Assembly: GCA_038127535.1 (NCBI GenBank)
Contig: JAYPHU010000001.1
Location: 1 to 64,000 of the forward strand
Source: JAYPHU01 sp038127535
Lineage (GTDB): Bacteria > Pseudomonadota > Alphaproteobacteria > Rhodospirillales > UBA2165
Direction: 5' to 3'
DNA: 64,000 nt
In this document: one piece after another, positions 34,161 through 42,868 of the stretch
Layout: the number at the start of each line of letters is the position of its first letter
Position numbering within the stretch: the first letter of the stretch is position 1
Made by a program: the position numbers and the translations under genes
Notes under the pieces: generated by a model
The model's input: only the letters and a program-made list of their open reading frames with translations
Told to the model about the DNA's origin: nothing
Databases searched by the model: none

Positions 34161-35777
34161 ATGAACTGGTCGCCTAGAGGATGGATCGGACGGTTGGCGT
34201 GGCCCGGCATTTTACGGTCGTGTTCTGTGCCGGTTTTGCTGGCCGTGCTCGCTGCCTGCAACGCACAGACATCTCAATCTCGGCACAGAGTACTAGTCCC
34301 CGCAGGCCAGTTAAACCCCATTCCTCCGGGCGCGCCGCCGTTGGCGACCGTGCCGCTGGTCCGCTCCGCAACGTCCACCGGCACCTTGCCGCAGACGCAG
34401 CCACCCCAGCAGGCGGGGCTGAGGCCACCCGCGCCATCTCCTGCGTCCGGTCAGTCCCGGTTCCAGCCCATCCCGCAAAACTCGCTGCCGCGCCAGGCGC
34501 TGGCGCCTGCGCCTCAGGCTGAGCGCGAAGCGGAACTGTCGGAATTCAGCCTGGACCGGAAATTGGCGCAGCAGGGATTGCGCGGAGAGGAGACTTCTCT
34601 CCGGGACAACCGGTTCGCCGCCCCGCCGCCGCCGCCGGTGAGCTCAAATATTCCCAGGGTCGCGATCTTGCTGCCTTTGACCGGCGAGCATGCGAAGCTG
34701 GGCCAGGCCATGCTGAACGCGGCGCAATTGGCGCTGTTTCACTTTGCCGACAAATCGTTCGAACTCTTACCCCATGATACCAGAGGCACGCCTCAAGGCG
34801 CGGCTGATGCGGCATCCCTGGCGATCGGCGATGGAGCCGCGCTCATATTGGGGCCGTTATTTTCTAGTTCTGTCGAAGCGGTGAAGCCGGCGACCGAAGC
34901 CGCCGGGCTGTCGGTGATATCCTTTTCCAATGATCAGCGGGTCTCCGGCCGCAACGTGTTCACCATGGGATTCCGCCCCGAGGAACAAATCTCCCAGGTG
35001 GTGCGCTATGCGTTCGGCAAAGGGCTCCGCCGGTTTGCGCTCCTAGCCCCGGACAACAGCTATGGCCAAACCGTGGGAGAGGCGCTGGGTAACACGGTCA
35101 GCCAGCTGGGGGCGGAAATCGCCGACAAAGCGTTTTATGATCCCAACGCCAACGACTTTGAGCCGTTGATCCGCCGGCTCGCCGACTACGATGTCCGCCG
35201 CCAGAACTTGCTGGATCAGCGCAAGGATCTGGAGGCTCGGGACGACGAAGTGGCGGAACAGGCGTTGAAGCGGCTGGAAAACCTGCAAACCCTGGGCGAC
35301 GCGCCCTTCGATGCGCTGTTGATAGCCGATGGCGGCAAGCGGCTGCAGGCAGTGGCGGCGCTGCTGCCCTATTACGATATTGATCCGAAAAAGACCCGGA
35401 TGTTAGGCACCGGACAGTGGGATGCGCCCGGCATCGGGGCGGAACCGGCGCTGGTCGGCGGCTGGTTCGCCGCACCCTCGGCCCTGGCGCGCCGCACGTT
35501 CGTGACCCAATACCAGGAAATCTACCGCGAAACGCCTCCCCGGCTGGTGACGCTGGCCTATGACGCCACGGCTTTAGCGGCTGTTTTTGTTAAATCGGAC
35601 GGGAAGTTTGATCCGGCGGAAATTACCGCCGCGCAGGGATTTTCCGGCCGGGATGGCATTTTCCGGTTTACGCCCTACGGCTTTGCCCAGCGCGGCCTGG
35701 CCATTCACGAGGTGCGCACCCGATCCAACCGGGAAATCCGCAAAGCCCCGACCAGCTTCGAAAACGTCATCAATTAA
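34161..35777 (+). CDS. LpoA-like penicillin-binding protein activator lipoprotein
   Basis: The 538-residue protein has a signal sequence with lipobox LAAC, a Pro/Ala-rich linker of about 130 residues, and then a periplasmic binding-protein-like domain (ISNIP-type start VAILLPLTGEHAKLGQAMLNAAQLALF, LGPLFSSSVEAVKPATEAAGL). This is the architecture of LpoA-related activators of class A PBPs. I prefer the ATG at 34161 over an upstream GTG because it starts the signal peptide. The divergent rsmI-yraN-BON-gshB arrangement is the standard alphaproteobacterial context. Its 3' end overlaps hemW by 4 bp. Confidence 0.87.
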   Translation: MNWSPRGWIGRLAWPGILRSCSVPVLLAVLAACNAQTSQSRHRVLVPAGQLNPIPPGAPPLATVPLVRSATSTGTLPQTQPPQQAGLRPPAPSPASGQSRFQPIPQNSLPRQALAPAPQAEREAELSEFSLDRKLAQQGLRGEETSLRDNRFAAPPPPPVSSNIPRVAILLPLTGEHAKLGQAMLNAAQLALFHFADKSFELLPHDTRGTPQGAADAASLAIGDGAALILGPLFSSSVEAVKPATEAAGLSVISFSNDQRVSGRNVFTMGFRPEEQISQVVRYAFGKGLRRFALLAPDNSYGQTVGEALGNTVSQLGAEIADKAFYDPNANDFEPLIRRLADYDVRRQNLLDQRKDLEARDDEVAEQALKRLENLQTLGDAPFDALLIADGGKRLQAVAALLPYYDIDPKKTRMLGTGQWDAPGIGAEPALVGGWFAAPSALARRTFVTQYQEIYRETPPRLVTLAYDATALAAVFVKSDGKFDPAEITAAQGFSGRDGIFRFTPYGFAQRGLAIHEVRTRSNREIRKAPTSFENVIN

Positions 35778-36922
35778 GTCAACAGGGCCTCAATTACCGC
35801 GTTAAGCCGCAACCGGCCGGCGGGCGTTGTTTTGAGGGCGCTGTCTGTTTTTTCAAGAAAACCACCCTCGACCAATCGGGATATCGTTACGGGGTCGAAC
35901 TGATCCGGGAGGTCTGTCCCGGTAAGATGCTTAAATTGGCCGGTGGAAATCCCATCCCGCAGCCGCAATCCCATAAGGATCAACTCATCCCGGCGTTCTT
36001 CGGGGGATAATTTCAGCCGTTTTTGAACGCCTGATCTGGCCTCTTTTAAACGCCTGAGCCACTGGGACGGATCGCGAAACGTCTGAATTGTCTCGGTCTT
36101 CGGCACATTTTCGGAGCCGGGAGTCGTCAGACGGCCATGAGCGCCGGGCCCGATGCCCAGATAATCATCCCCCTGCCAATAGAGGAGGTTGTGACGGCAT
36201 TCCTGGCCGTGGGCGGCATGATTTGAAATTTCGTAGCCCGGTACTCCGGCGTCTTCCAGAATTTCTTGTGTGGACTCAAAGAGTTCCGTGCCGGCATTTT
36301 CGTCCGCTGCCGCCACTCTCTGCCGATGAAAGTCTGTCCCCGGTTCAATGGTGAGTTGATAGACAGACAAGTGCGTGGGCGCGTAGTCCAAGGCCTCGTT
36401 TAGTTCCTCCCGCCAATCTTCTACCGATTGACCGGGCCGGGCATAAATCAGATCAAACGACCAGCGATCAAAGTGTTTCGCCGCCGAGTCAATCGCTTTT
36501 CGCCCGTCCGCCGCCATATGCGGCCGGCCAAGAAACACCAAATCCTCATCCCGGAACGACTGTACGCCGATGGATAGCCGATTCACCCCGGCCTCTAAAA
36601 ACTGTTCAAAAACAGCGACTTCCGCCGATGAGGGATTGGCTTCCGCGGTGATTTCCAGATCCGCCGAGGGCGGCCAATTAACTTTGATGTGCCCGATCAC
36701 AGAGGCCATCACGTCGGGCGGCATCAGGGTCGGGGTGCCGCCGCCGAAGAAGATGCTGGTCACCTCCCGGCCACTTGTTTCGGGCAGGTAATAATCCAGC
36801 TCTCTCAGGTAGGCGTCCCGCCAGGCAACAGCATCAATGTCGGCCGCCACATGGCTGTTGAAGTCGCAATAGGGGCATTTCGACTCGCAAAACGGCCAGT
36901 GGATATAGATGCCGAACGGCAT
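35774..36922 (-). CDS. hemW: Radical SAM haem chaperone HemW
   Basis: HemW is a radical-SAM protein related to HemN that binds haem and delivers it to target proteins. The 382-residue protein starts GIYIHWPFCESKCPYCDF, with C-x3-C-x2-C for the [4Fe-4S] cluster, and continues with FFGGGTPTLM, EANPSS and NRLSIGVQSF. HemN has a further N-terminal extension and fourth cysteine that are absent here. It lies next to rdgB and rph. Confidence 0.94.
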   Translation of the reverse strand: MPFGIYIHWPFCESKCPYCDFNSHVAADIDAVAWRDAYLRELDYYLPETSGREVTSIFFGGGTPTLMPPDVMASVIGHIKVNWPPSADLEITAEANPSSAEVAVFEQFLEAGVNRLSIGVQSFRDEDLVFLGRPHMAADGRKAIDSAAKHFDRWSFDLIYARPGQSVEDWREELNEALDYAPTHLSVYQLTIEPGTDFHRQRVAAADENAGTELFESTQEILEDAGVPGYEISNHAAHGQECRHNLLYWQGDDYLGIGPGAHGRLTTPGSENVPKTETIQTFRDPSQWLRRLKEARSGVQKRLKLSPEERRDELILMGLRLRDGISTGQFKHLTGTDLPDQFDPVTISRLVEGGFLEKTDSALKTTPAGRLRLNAVIEALLT

Positions 36923-36946
36923 AACCGGCTTATCCCCGTGATAATT

Positions 36947-37543
36947 TTAAGAAAAACATCTTTCCACCAGCTTCTTGAAGGCGTCCGCCCGGTGGCTGAT
37001 GTTATGTTTCTCGGCTTGATCCATCTCGCCGAAAGTCTCGGTCAGTCCGTCCGGAATAAACATCGGATCATAGCCGAACCCCAAATCGCCACGCGGCGGC
37101 CAGACCAAGGTGCCGTAGACGGCGCCCTCGACCGTTTCGCAATGGCCGTCGGGCCAGCATAGGCTGAGCACGCAAGCAAAATGGGCCGTCCGGTCTGGAT
37201 TGTCGCCCAGTTTCTCCTCGACCAAGCCCATGGCTATGTCGAAGTCCTTGTCCGGCCCGCCCCAGCGCGCGGAATAGATGCCCGGATCGCCGTTCAGCGC
37301 ATGCACGGCGAGGCCGGAATCGTCCGCCAACGCGACATGGCCCGACCCCAGGGCCGACGCCCGCGCCTTTAATTCCGCATTTGCGAAAAAGGTCGTGCCG
37401 GTTTCTTCTGGTTCGGGCAGGCCCAACGCACCTGCGGAAACAACGTCCGCCCCGAAGGATGAAAGCAACGCATTGATTTCGAGCACTTTTCCGGGATTGT
37501 GGCTGGCGATCACCAGGGTGCCGCCGTGAAATTTCCGCACCAT
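36947..37543 (-). CDS. rdgB: dITP/XTP pyrophosphatase
   Basis: RdgB hydrolyses dITP, ITP and XTP to monophosphates and keeps deaminated purines out of DNA. The 198-residue protein has LVIASHNPGKVLEI, ETGTTFFANAELKA, ALADDSGLAVHAL and GFGYDPMF, and ends with a SHRADAFKKL-type motif. rph ends exactly one base after the rdgB start (stop at 37544-37546), so the two genes abut without a gap. Confidence 0.97.
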   Translation of the reverse strand: MVRKFHGGTLVIASHNPGKVLEINALLSSFGADVVSAGALGLPEPEETGTTFFANAELKARASALGSGHVALADDSGLAVHALNGDPGIYSARWGGPDKDFDIAMGLVEEKLGDNPDRTAHFACVLSLCWPDGHCETVEGAVYGTLVWPPRGDLGFGYDPMFIPDGLTETFGEMDQAEKHNISHRADAFKKLVERCFS

Positions 37544-38263
37544 CTAGTCGACGCCCAAAGATTTCTTTTGCGCAAAAACAAGTTCGCTGATTCCCTTCTT
37601 AGCGAGGCTGAGAAGCTCGCAGAACTGGTCTTCGGAAAAGGGCTTGTCCTCTGCGGTGCCTTGAATTTCGACGATGCCGCCGTCATCGGTGAGCACGAAG
37701 TTCGCGTCGGCTTGCGCGGCGCTGTCCTCCGGATAGTCCAGGTCCAACACGGCGGTCCCTTCATAAAGCCCGCAAGAGACGGCGGCGACCCAGCCGTGAA
37801 ACGGCAACTCCGTCATAAGCCCCAGCTTCTGCACCGTCTGGCAGGCCTGATAGAGCGCGACAAATCCGCCGGTGACGGAGGCCGTGCGGGTCCCGCCGTC
37901 GGCCTGCAACACATCGCAATCGATTTTCACTTGAAGCTCGCCCAGCTTGTGCAGATCGGTGGCGGCGCGCAGGCTGCGGCCTATCAGCCGTTGGATTTCC
38001 ATGGTCCGGCCGGCTTGCCCGCCGCGCGCGGCTTCCCGCGCCGTGCGGTCCCCGGTGGAGCGCGGCAGCATGCCGTATTCCGCGGTCACCCAGCCGTGGC
38101 CCTTGTCCCGGAGCCAGCCGGGCAGCCGGTCTTCCACGGTCGCCGTGCAGAGCACGTGAGTATCGCCGAACTTGGCGAGACAGGAGCCTTCCGCATGTTT
38201 GTTGACGGAAATATCCAAAGCGATGTCGCGAAGTTGGTTGGGCGCGCGGCCGGAAGGTCTCAT
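37544..38263 (-). CDS. rph: Ribonuclease PH
   Basis: RNase PH is a phosphorolytic 3'-5' exonuclease that trims tRNA 3' ends. From the ATG at 38263 it is 239 residues: MRPSGRAPNQLRDI at the start, GWVTAEYGMLPRST and GRTMEIQRLIGRSLRA (phosphate-binding arginines), and CDVLQADGGTRTASVTGG. A longer frame upstream crosses into the regulatory region and is rejected. It is divergent from hrcA, with 204 bp between. Confidence 0.97.
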   Translation of the reverse strand: MRPSGRAPNQLRDIALDISVNKHAEGSCLAKFGDTHVLCTATVEDRLPGWLRDKGHGWVTAEYGMLPRSTGDRTAREAARGGQAGRTMEIQRLIGRSLRAATDLHKLGELQVKIDCDVLQADGGTRTASVTGGFVALYQACQTVQKLGLMTELPFHGWVAAVSCGLYEGTAVLDLDYPEDSAAQADANFVLTDDGGIVEIQGTAEDKPFSEDQFCELLSLAKKGISELVFAQKKSLGVD

Positions 38264-38467
38264 ATCAAATGTGCTTTCAAAGTGGTGGACGGCGGTTGCG
38301 CGAAACCTACCCAAGGCGGGGTGGCCCGTCCAGAACGGAATGGCAGGTGTGTTGCACCTCGTTGACGGAGACCGCCGGCGAAACTAAATTCCTTGCGCGA
38401 TCACATTCGCCGCCCAAATAAGCACAATAGACACCGCAGTAATTGTCGTCGAAGACGGATAAGCCGG

Positions 38468-39520
38468 ATGAGTACCAAGCGTCCCGCGTTAGGAGAGTTG
38501 AACGACCGGTCCCGGGAAATCTTCTCGCGGATCGTCGAAGCCTATATGGAGACCGGGGAGCCCATCGGCTCGCGCACGCTGTCCCAACGGCTCAGCACGT
38601 CTCTTTCGCCGGCGACCATCCGCAACGTGATGGCCGATCTGGAGTACGCCGGCTTTTTGTTTTCGCCGCACACGTCCGCCGGCCGCCTGCCCACCGAGCG
38701 GGGCCTGCAGATGTTCGTCGACGGGCTGCTGGAGATCGGCAACCTGGCATCTCAGGAAAAGGAAAGCCTGGAGCAGCAACTGGCCGGTTCGGGCAAGAGC
38801 CTGGATAAGGTTTTGGAGAGTGCGACGGCGACGCTTTCGGGTCTTTCTCATTGCGCCGGCATCGTCATGGCGCCCAAGACCGAAGCCCAGCTCAAGCATA
38901 TCGAGTTCGTGCATCTCAATTCGGGCCGGGCGCTGGTCATCATGGTGACCGCCGAAGGCATCGTCGAAAACCGCATCATCGAAGTGCCGGCGGACGTGCC
39001 CCCCTCCGCGTTCGCCGAGGCAACCAACTATCTGAACGCGCGGCTGGTCGGCCAAACCCTGGATGAGGCGCGGGCCAATATCGCGAAGCTGCTGGAGACC
39101 GACCGGGCGCAGCTCGATGTGCTGGCCGCCAAGGTCGTCGAGATGGGCCTGGCCACGTGGGCCGGCGGAGAAAAGGGCGGCAATCTGATCGTCAGCGGTC
39201 ACGCCAATCTGTTGGACGATGTCAGCGCCGTCGGTGATCTGGAACATATCCGCGCGCTGTTCTCTGCGCTGGAAACCAACGAGCTGATGCTCAAGGTGCT
39301 CGACATGACCGAACGGGCCGAAGGTGTGCAAATCTTTATCGGCGCGGATAATGATCTCTTTAACCTGTCCGGGTGCTCCTTTATTGTCGCGCCCTACAAT
39401 TCAAGTCAGAACAATGTGGTCGGCGCCATCGGCGTGATTGGCCCGACCCGAATGAATTATGCCCGGATTATTCCCATGGTGGATTACACGGCCAAACTGA
39501 TCGGCCGGGTGATCGGGTGA
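38468..39520 (+). CDS. hrcA: Heat-inducible transcription repressor HrcA
   Basis: HrcA represses heat-shock genes by binding CIRCE. The 350-residue protein has an N-terminal winged helix (REIFSRIVEAYMETGEPIGSRTLSQRL and SPATIRNVMADLEYAGFLFSPHTSAGRLPTERG), then the GAF-like dimerisation domain and C-terminal VVGAIGVIGPTRMNYARIIPMVDYTAKLI. I saw no clear CIRCE inverted repeat (TTAGCACTC/GAGTGCTAA) upstream of hrcA or dnaK in this window. The groESL operon is the usual target in alphaproteobacteria and is not here. Confidence 0.97.
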   Translation: MSTKRPALGELNDRSREIFSRIVEAYMETGEPIGSRTLSQRLSTSLSPATIRNVMADLEYAGFLFSPHTSAGRLPTERGLQMFVDGLLEIGNLASQEKESLEQQLAGSGKSLDKVLESATATLSGLSHCAGIVMAPKTEAQLKHIEFVHLNSGRALVIMVTAEGIVENRIIEVPADVPPSAFAEATNYLNARLVGQTLDEARANIAKLLETDRAQLDVLAAKVVEMGLATWAGGEKGGNLIVSGHANLLDDVSAVGDLEHIRALFSALETNELMLKVLDMTERAEGVQIFIGADNDLFNLSGCSFIVAPYNSSQNNVVGAIGVIGPTRMNYARIIPMVDYTAKLIGRVIG

Positions 39521-39541
39521 CGTAAACGAGTAAGGAAGACC

Positions 39542-40315
39542 ATGACCGAAGACCAAAAAGACGACCAGCCGGAAGAATCCCCGGAAGAACAGGCGGCAGA
39601 CGAGACGCCGGAAGACCTGGACGCCGCCATCTCCGAAGAGATCAGCGCGGAAGCCGCCGCCGATGACGCCGCGGAGGAAGATCGTCCGCCGACCTATGAG
39701 GAGCTCGCCTCCGAGATTGCGGCGCTCAAGGATCAATTGCTGCGCGCTTTAGCGGAGGCGGAAAATGTCCGGCGCCGGACCGAGCGGGAAAAGGCGGATG
39801 CGTCCAAATACGCCATCGCCAACTTCGCCCGCTCTGTCCTGTCGGTGGCTGACAATCTGCGCCGGGCCATGGAAAGCGTCGGCGAAGAGGCGCGCCAGGC
39901 CAACGAGGATCTGAACAATCTCTATGTGGGCATCGAGATGACCGCCAACGAGATCGACACGGTCTACGAACAGTTCGGCATCAAACCGGTCGAGGCGCTC
40001 GGCAAGAAGTTCGACCACAATTTCCATCAGGCCATGTTCGAGATCGAGGACCCGTCCCGGCCCGCCGGCATGGTGGTGCAGGAAATGCAGCGGGGCTATG
40101 TGATCCAGGACCGCCTGCTGCGCCCGGCCATGGTCGGCGTGTCCAAGGGCGGGCCCAAGATGGAAGAGCCCAAACCCGAGGAAGCGCCGGTGGAAGACGT
40201 GGCCAAGGGAAGCGATAAAGCCGCCGGGGCCAAGTCATCCGCGTATGCAAAACAATCAGACGCCGCCGACCGGGAAGCCGAAGGCGCCTCCCCCGAGGTC
40301 GTTAAGGAGCTGTGA
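39542..40315 (+). CDS. grpE: Nucleotide exchange factor GrpE
   Basis: GrpE releases ADP from DnaK. The 257-residue protein has a long acidic N terminus (about 50 residues), a coiled coil (YEELASEIAALKDQLLRALAEAENVRRRTEREKADA) and the beta-wing domain with GKKFDHNFHQAMFEIE and GYVIQDRLLRPAMVGVSKG. The C-terminal tail of 60 residues is unusually long and polar. It follows hrcA by 21 bp. A repeat-bearing 520-bp gap separates it from dnaK. Confidence 0.96.
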   Translation: MTEDQKDDQPEESPEEQAADETPEDLDAAISEEISAEAAADDAAEEDRPPTYEELASEIAALKDQLLRALAEAENVRRRTEREKADASKYAIANFARSVLSVADNLRRAMESVGEEARQANEDLNNLYVGIEMTANEIDTVYEQFGIKPVEALGKKFDHNFHQAMFEIEDPSRPAGMVVQEMQRGYVIQDRLLRPAMVGVSKGGPKMEEPKPEEAPVEDVAKGSDKAAGAKSSAYAKQSDAADREAEGASPEVVKEL

Positions 40316-40325
40316 GGTTTTGATC

Positions 40326-40580
40326 CCCTCATCCGGCCCTTCGGGCCGCCTTCCCCCGCAAGGGGGGAAGGAGATCTGGTTGCGCCTGTCTTGCTAGCGC
40401 TTTTGATATCTTCGACCAATTGCAGTGACATCGCGTTTCGTTCCTCATCCCCCCCTTGCGGGGGAAGTCCCGTAGCGTAGCGAAGGGGATGGGGGGTAAC
40501 GCGGTGGAGGAGAGGGAGAGCTCTCTGTGAGCTCTGTGGTTTAAAAATGAGTACGCGGATCGCGGCCTACCGGCCGGTCC
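40326..40580. repeat. Intergenic palindromic repeat cluster between grpE and dnaK
   Basis: Within the 520 bp between grpE and dnaK, positions 40326-40373 contain palindromes (GGCCCTTCGGGCC; CTTCCCCC/GGGGGGAAG). At 40445-40497 is an inverted partner (CCTTGCGGGGGAAG ... GGGATGGGGGG). CTCTCTGTGAGCTCTGTGGTTT follows at about 40517-40538, then a GCGGATCGCGGCC/GGCCGGTCCGC hairpin at about 40558-40586 ending in GCGCATGACGG. The same types of blocks occur in the same order at 30731-30985. The order and motifs suggest a dispersed repeat family, not a gene. Confidence 0.6.
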
Positions 40581-40659
40581 GCGCATGACGGTATTTTTAT
40601 CGATTAAAATCCCGGAAATCCGCTGAAAAATTTTCCCTAAAAACATTGTGCTTATCCAG

Positions 40660-40689
40660 TTGCGCCCTTATAACCCGCGACCTATATAA
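40660..40689 (+). promoter_or_regulatory. Candidate dnaK promoter
   Basis: TTGCGC at 40660-40665 and CCTATATAA at 40681-40689 are 15 bp apart, upstream of dnaK. The CCTATAT element resembles the -10 reported for RpoH-dependent promoters in alphaproteobacteria. The spacing is short and the -35 imperfect. The remaining 150 bp would be a 5' leader. A small inverted repeat (ATTAC/GTAAT) lies at about 40708-40723. Confidence 0.35.
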
Positions 40690-40835
40690 CCGCTTAAGCA
40701 AGTTACATTACGAACTTGTAATATTCTTCAATTTCCCCGGTGCCAAAGGGGAGAGGCCACGCGGCGCCTCGGCTAACGCCACAGGTTACCCTGAAGAGGG
40801 CCGCATGCTTCTGTTGCTAAAGAAAGAGGACAGAA

Positions 40836-42791
40836 ATGAGCAAAGTAATTGGTATTGACCTTGGGACCACCAACTCCTGTGTCGCCTTGATGGAGGGACA
40901 AGACGCGAAAGTGGTCGAAAATGCGGAAGGCGTGCGGACTACTCCGTCCATGGTTTCCTTCGCCGAAAGCGAACGCCTGGTCGGGCAGCCAGCCAAACGT
41001 CAGGCGGTGACCAACCCCGAAAATACACTATTTGCGATTAAGCGCCTGATCGGCCGCCGTTTCGATGATCCGTTGACGAAAAAGGACAAGAAACTTGTCC
41101 CCTACAACATCATCGCTGGCGACAACGGCGACGCATGGGTCGAAGCCCAAGGCGACAAATACAGCCCGAGCCAAGTAAGCGCCTTCATCCTGCAAAAAAT
41201 GAAGGAAACGGCGGAAGCTTATCTGGGCGAAAGCGTCACCCAGGCGGTGATCACCGTTCCCGCGTACTTCAACGATTCTCAACGACAAGCCACCAAGGAC
41301 GCGGGCAAGATCGCCGGTCTGGAAGTGCTGCGCATCATCAACGAACCGACCGCGGCCGCGCTCGCCTATGGTCTGGATAAGAAAGACGGCGGCACCATCG
41401 CCGTTTATGACCTTGGCGGCGGCACCTTCGATGTCTCCATCCTGGAGATCGGCGACGGCGTGTTCGAGGTGAAGTCCACCAACGGTGACACGTTCCTGGG
41501 CGGTGAAGATTTCGACCAATGCATCATCGACTACCTGGCCGACGAGTTTAAAAAGGAACAGGGGGTCGATCTGCGTGAAGACAAGCTGGCCCTGCAGCGT
41601 CTGAAAGAGGCGGCGGAAAAAGCCAAGACCGAGCTGTCGAGCTCTATGCAGACCGAGGTGAATCTGCCGTTCATCACGGCCGACGCCAGCGGTCCGAAGC
41701 ACCTGAATATCAAACTGACCCGCGCCAAGCTGGAAACCCTGGTGGATCATCTGATCGACCGGACGATCCAGCCGTGCAAGGCCGCCTTGAAGGACGCGGG
41801 CATCACGGCCGGTGAAATCGACGAGGTGATCCTGGTCGGTGGCATGACCCGCATGCCCAAGGTGCAAGAGCAGGTGAAAGAATTTTTCGGCCGGGAGCCC
41901 CACAAGGGCGTGAACCCGGACGAGGTCGTGGCGCTCGGCGCGGCGATCCAGGGCGGCGTCCTGCAGGGCGACGTCAAGGACGTACTGCTGCTGGACGTGA
42001 CGCCGCTGTCCCTGGGTATCGAAACCCTGGGCGGCGTGTTCACCCGCTTGATCGACCGCAACACCACGATCCCGACCCGAAAGAGCCAGGTCTTCTCGAC
42101 CGCCGAGGATAACCAAAACGCGGTGACCATCCGCGTGTTCCAGGGCGAGCGCGAGATGGCCGCCGACAACAAGCTCTTGGGCCAGTTTGATCTGGTCGGC
42201 ATTCCGCCATCGCCGCGCGGCATGCCCCAGATCGAGGTGACCTTCGACATCGACGCCAATGGCATCGTCAATGTGTCCGCCAAGGACAAGGCGACCGGCA
42301 AGGAACAGCAGATCCGCATCCAAGCTTCCGGCGGTCTGTCCGATGCGGATATCGAGCAGATGGTGCAGGACGCCGAGGCCCATGCCGAGGAAGATAAGCT
42401 GCGCCGGGAACTGGTCGAGGTTCGCAACAACGCCGACTCCATGATCCACTCCACCGAGAAGAACCTCGAGGATTATGGCGACAAGGTTTCGGCGGAAGAA
42501 AAGGACGCGATCGAAACGGCGCTGCAGGACCTGAAAGACGTTCAGGAGAGCGAAGATCCGGAAGAGATCAAAGCCAAGACCGACGCGCTGATGCAGGCCG
42601 CCATGAAGCTCGGCGAAGCTATGTATAAGGCCAGCCAGGAAGAAGGCAGCCCGGATATGGCTGACATGGGCGGCATGGGCGATATGGGCGGTATGGGTCC
42701 GGACGGCTCCGCTGATGCCTCATCCGCCGATGGCACGGTCGTGGACGCGGAGTTCGAGGAAGTCGACGACTCCGAGAAAAAGGACGGCTAA
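40836..42791 (+). CDS. dnaK: Hsp70 chaperone DnaK
   Basis: DnaK binds exposed hydrophobic peptides under ATP control with DnaJ and GrpE. The 651-residue protein starts SKVIGIDLGTTNSCVALMEG, has NEPTAAALAYGLDKK, the IAVYDLGGGTFDVSIL phosphate motif, VDLREDKLALQRLKEAAEKAK, and the substrate domain with the linker DVLLLDVTPLSLGIETLGG. A C-terminal lid ends in a Gly/Met-rich segment and the typical EEVDDSEKKDG tail. dnaJ follows after 77 bp. Confidence 0.99.
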   Translation: MSKVIGIDLGTTNSCVALMEGQDAKVVENAEGVRTTPSMVSFAESERLVGQPAKRQAVTNPENTLFAIKRLIGRRFDDPLTKKDKKLVPYNIIAGDNGDAWVEAQGDKYSPSQVSAFILQKMKETAEAYLGESVTQAVITVPAYFNDSQRQATKDAGKIAGLEVLRIINEPTAAALAYGLDKKDGGTIAVYDLGGGTFDVSILEIGDGVFEVKSTNGDTFLGGEDFDQCIIDYLADEFKKEQGVDLREDKLALQRLKEAAEKAKTELSSSMQTEVNLPFITADASGPKHLNIKLTRAKLETLVDHLIDRTIQPCKAALKDAGITAGEIDEVILVGGMTRMPKVQEQVKEFFGREPHKGVNPDEVVALGAAIQGGVLQGDVKDVLLLDVTPLSLGIETLGGVFTRLIDRNTTIPTRKSQVFSTAEDNQNAVTIRVFQGEREMAADNKLLGQFDLVGIPPSPRGMPQIEVTFDIDANGIVNVSAKDKATGKEQQIRIQASGGLSDADIEQMVQDAEAHAEEDKLRRELVEVRNNADSMIHSTEKNLEDYGDKVSAEEKDAIETALQDLKDVQESEDPEEIKAKTDALMQAAMKLGEAMYKASQEEGSPDMADMGGMGDMGGMGPDGSADASSADGTVVDAEFEEVDDSEKKDG

Positions 42792-42804
42792 GAGTCTCGG
42801 TACA

Positions 42805-42829
42805 CCGGGCGGGGTAGTGTTCCACCCGG
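42805..42829 (+). terminator. Hairpin between dnaK and dnaJ
   Basis: CCGGGCGGGG at 42805-42814 can pair with CCACCCGG at 42822-42829 (one mismatch), leaving a loop of seven or more bases. There is no T run after it, so it is not a classical terminator. A role as attenuator or mRNA stabiliser that lowers dnaJ relative to dnaK is possible but not shown. Confidence 0.3.
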
Positions 42830-42868
42830 CGGCCGGACCAACCCGCCCACCTAGGGGGCTCAGGTCAC

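Noticed and set aside
38264..38467. CIRCE operator upstream of hrcA
   Set aside because: No TTAGCACTC-N9-GAGTGCTAA or near match was visible in this interval or before dnaK.
41028..42449. 473-residue minus-strand open frame inside dnaK
   Set aside because: It is the antisense shadow of a highly biased housekeeping gene. His/Leu/Asp-rich composition and lack of any domain match that.
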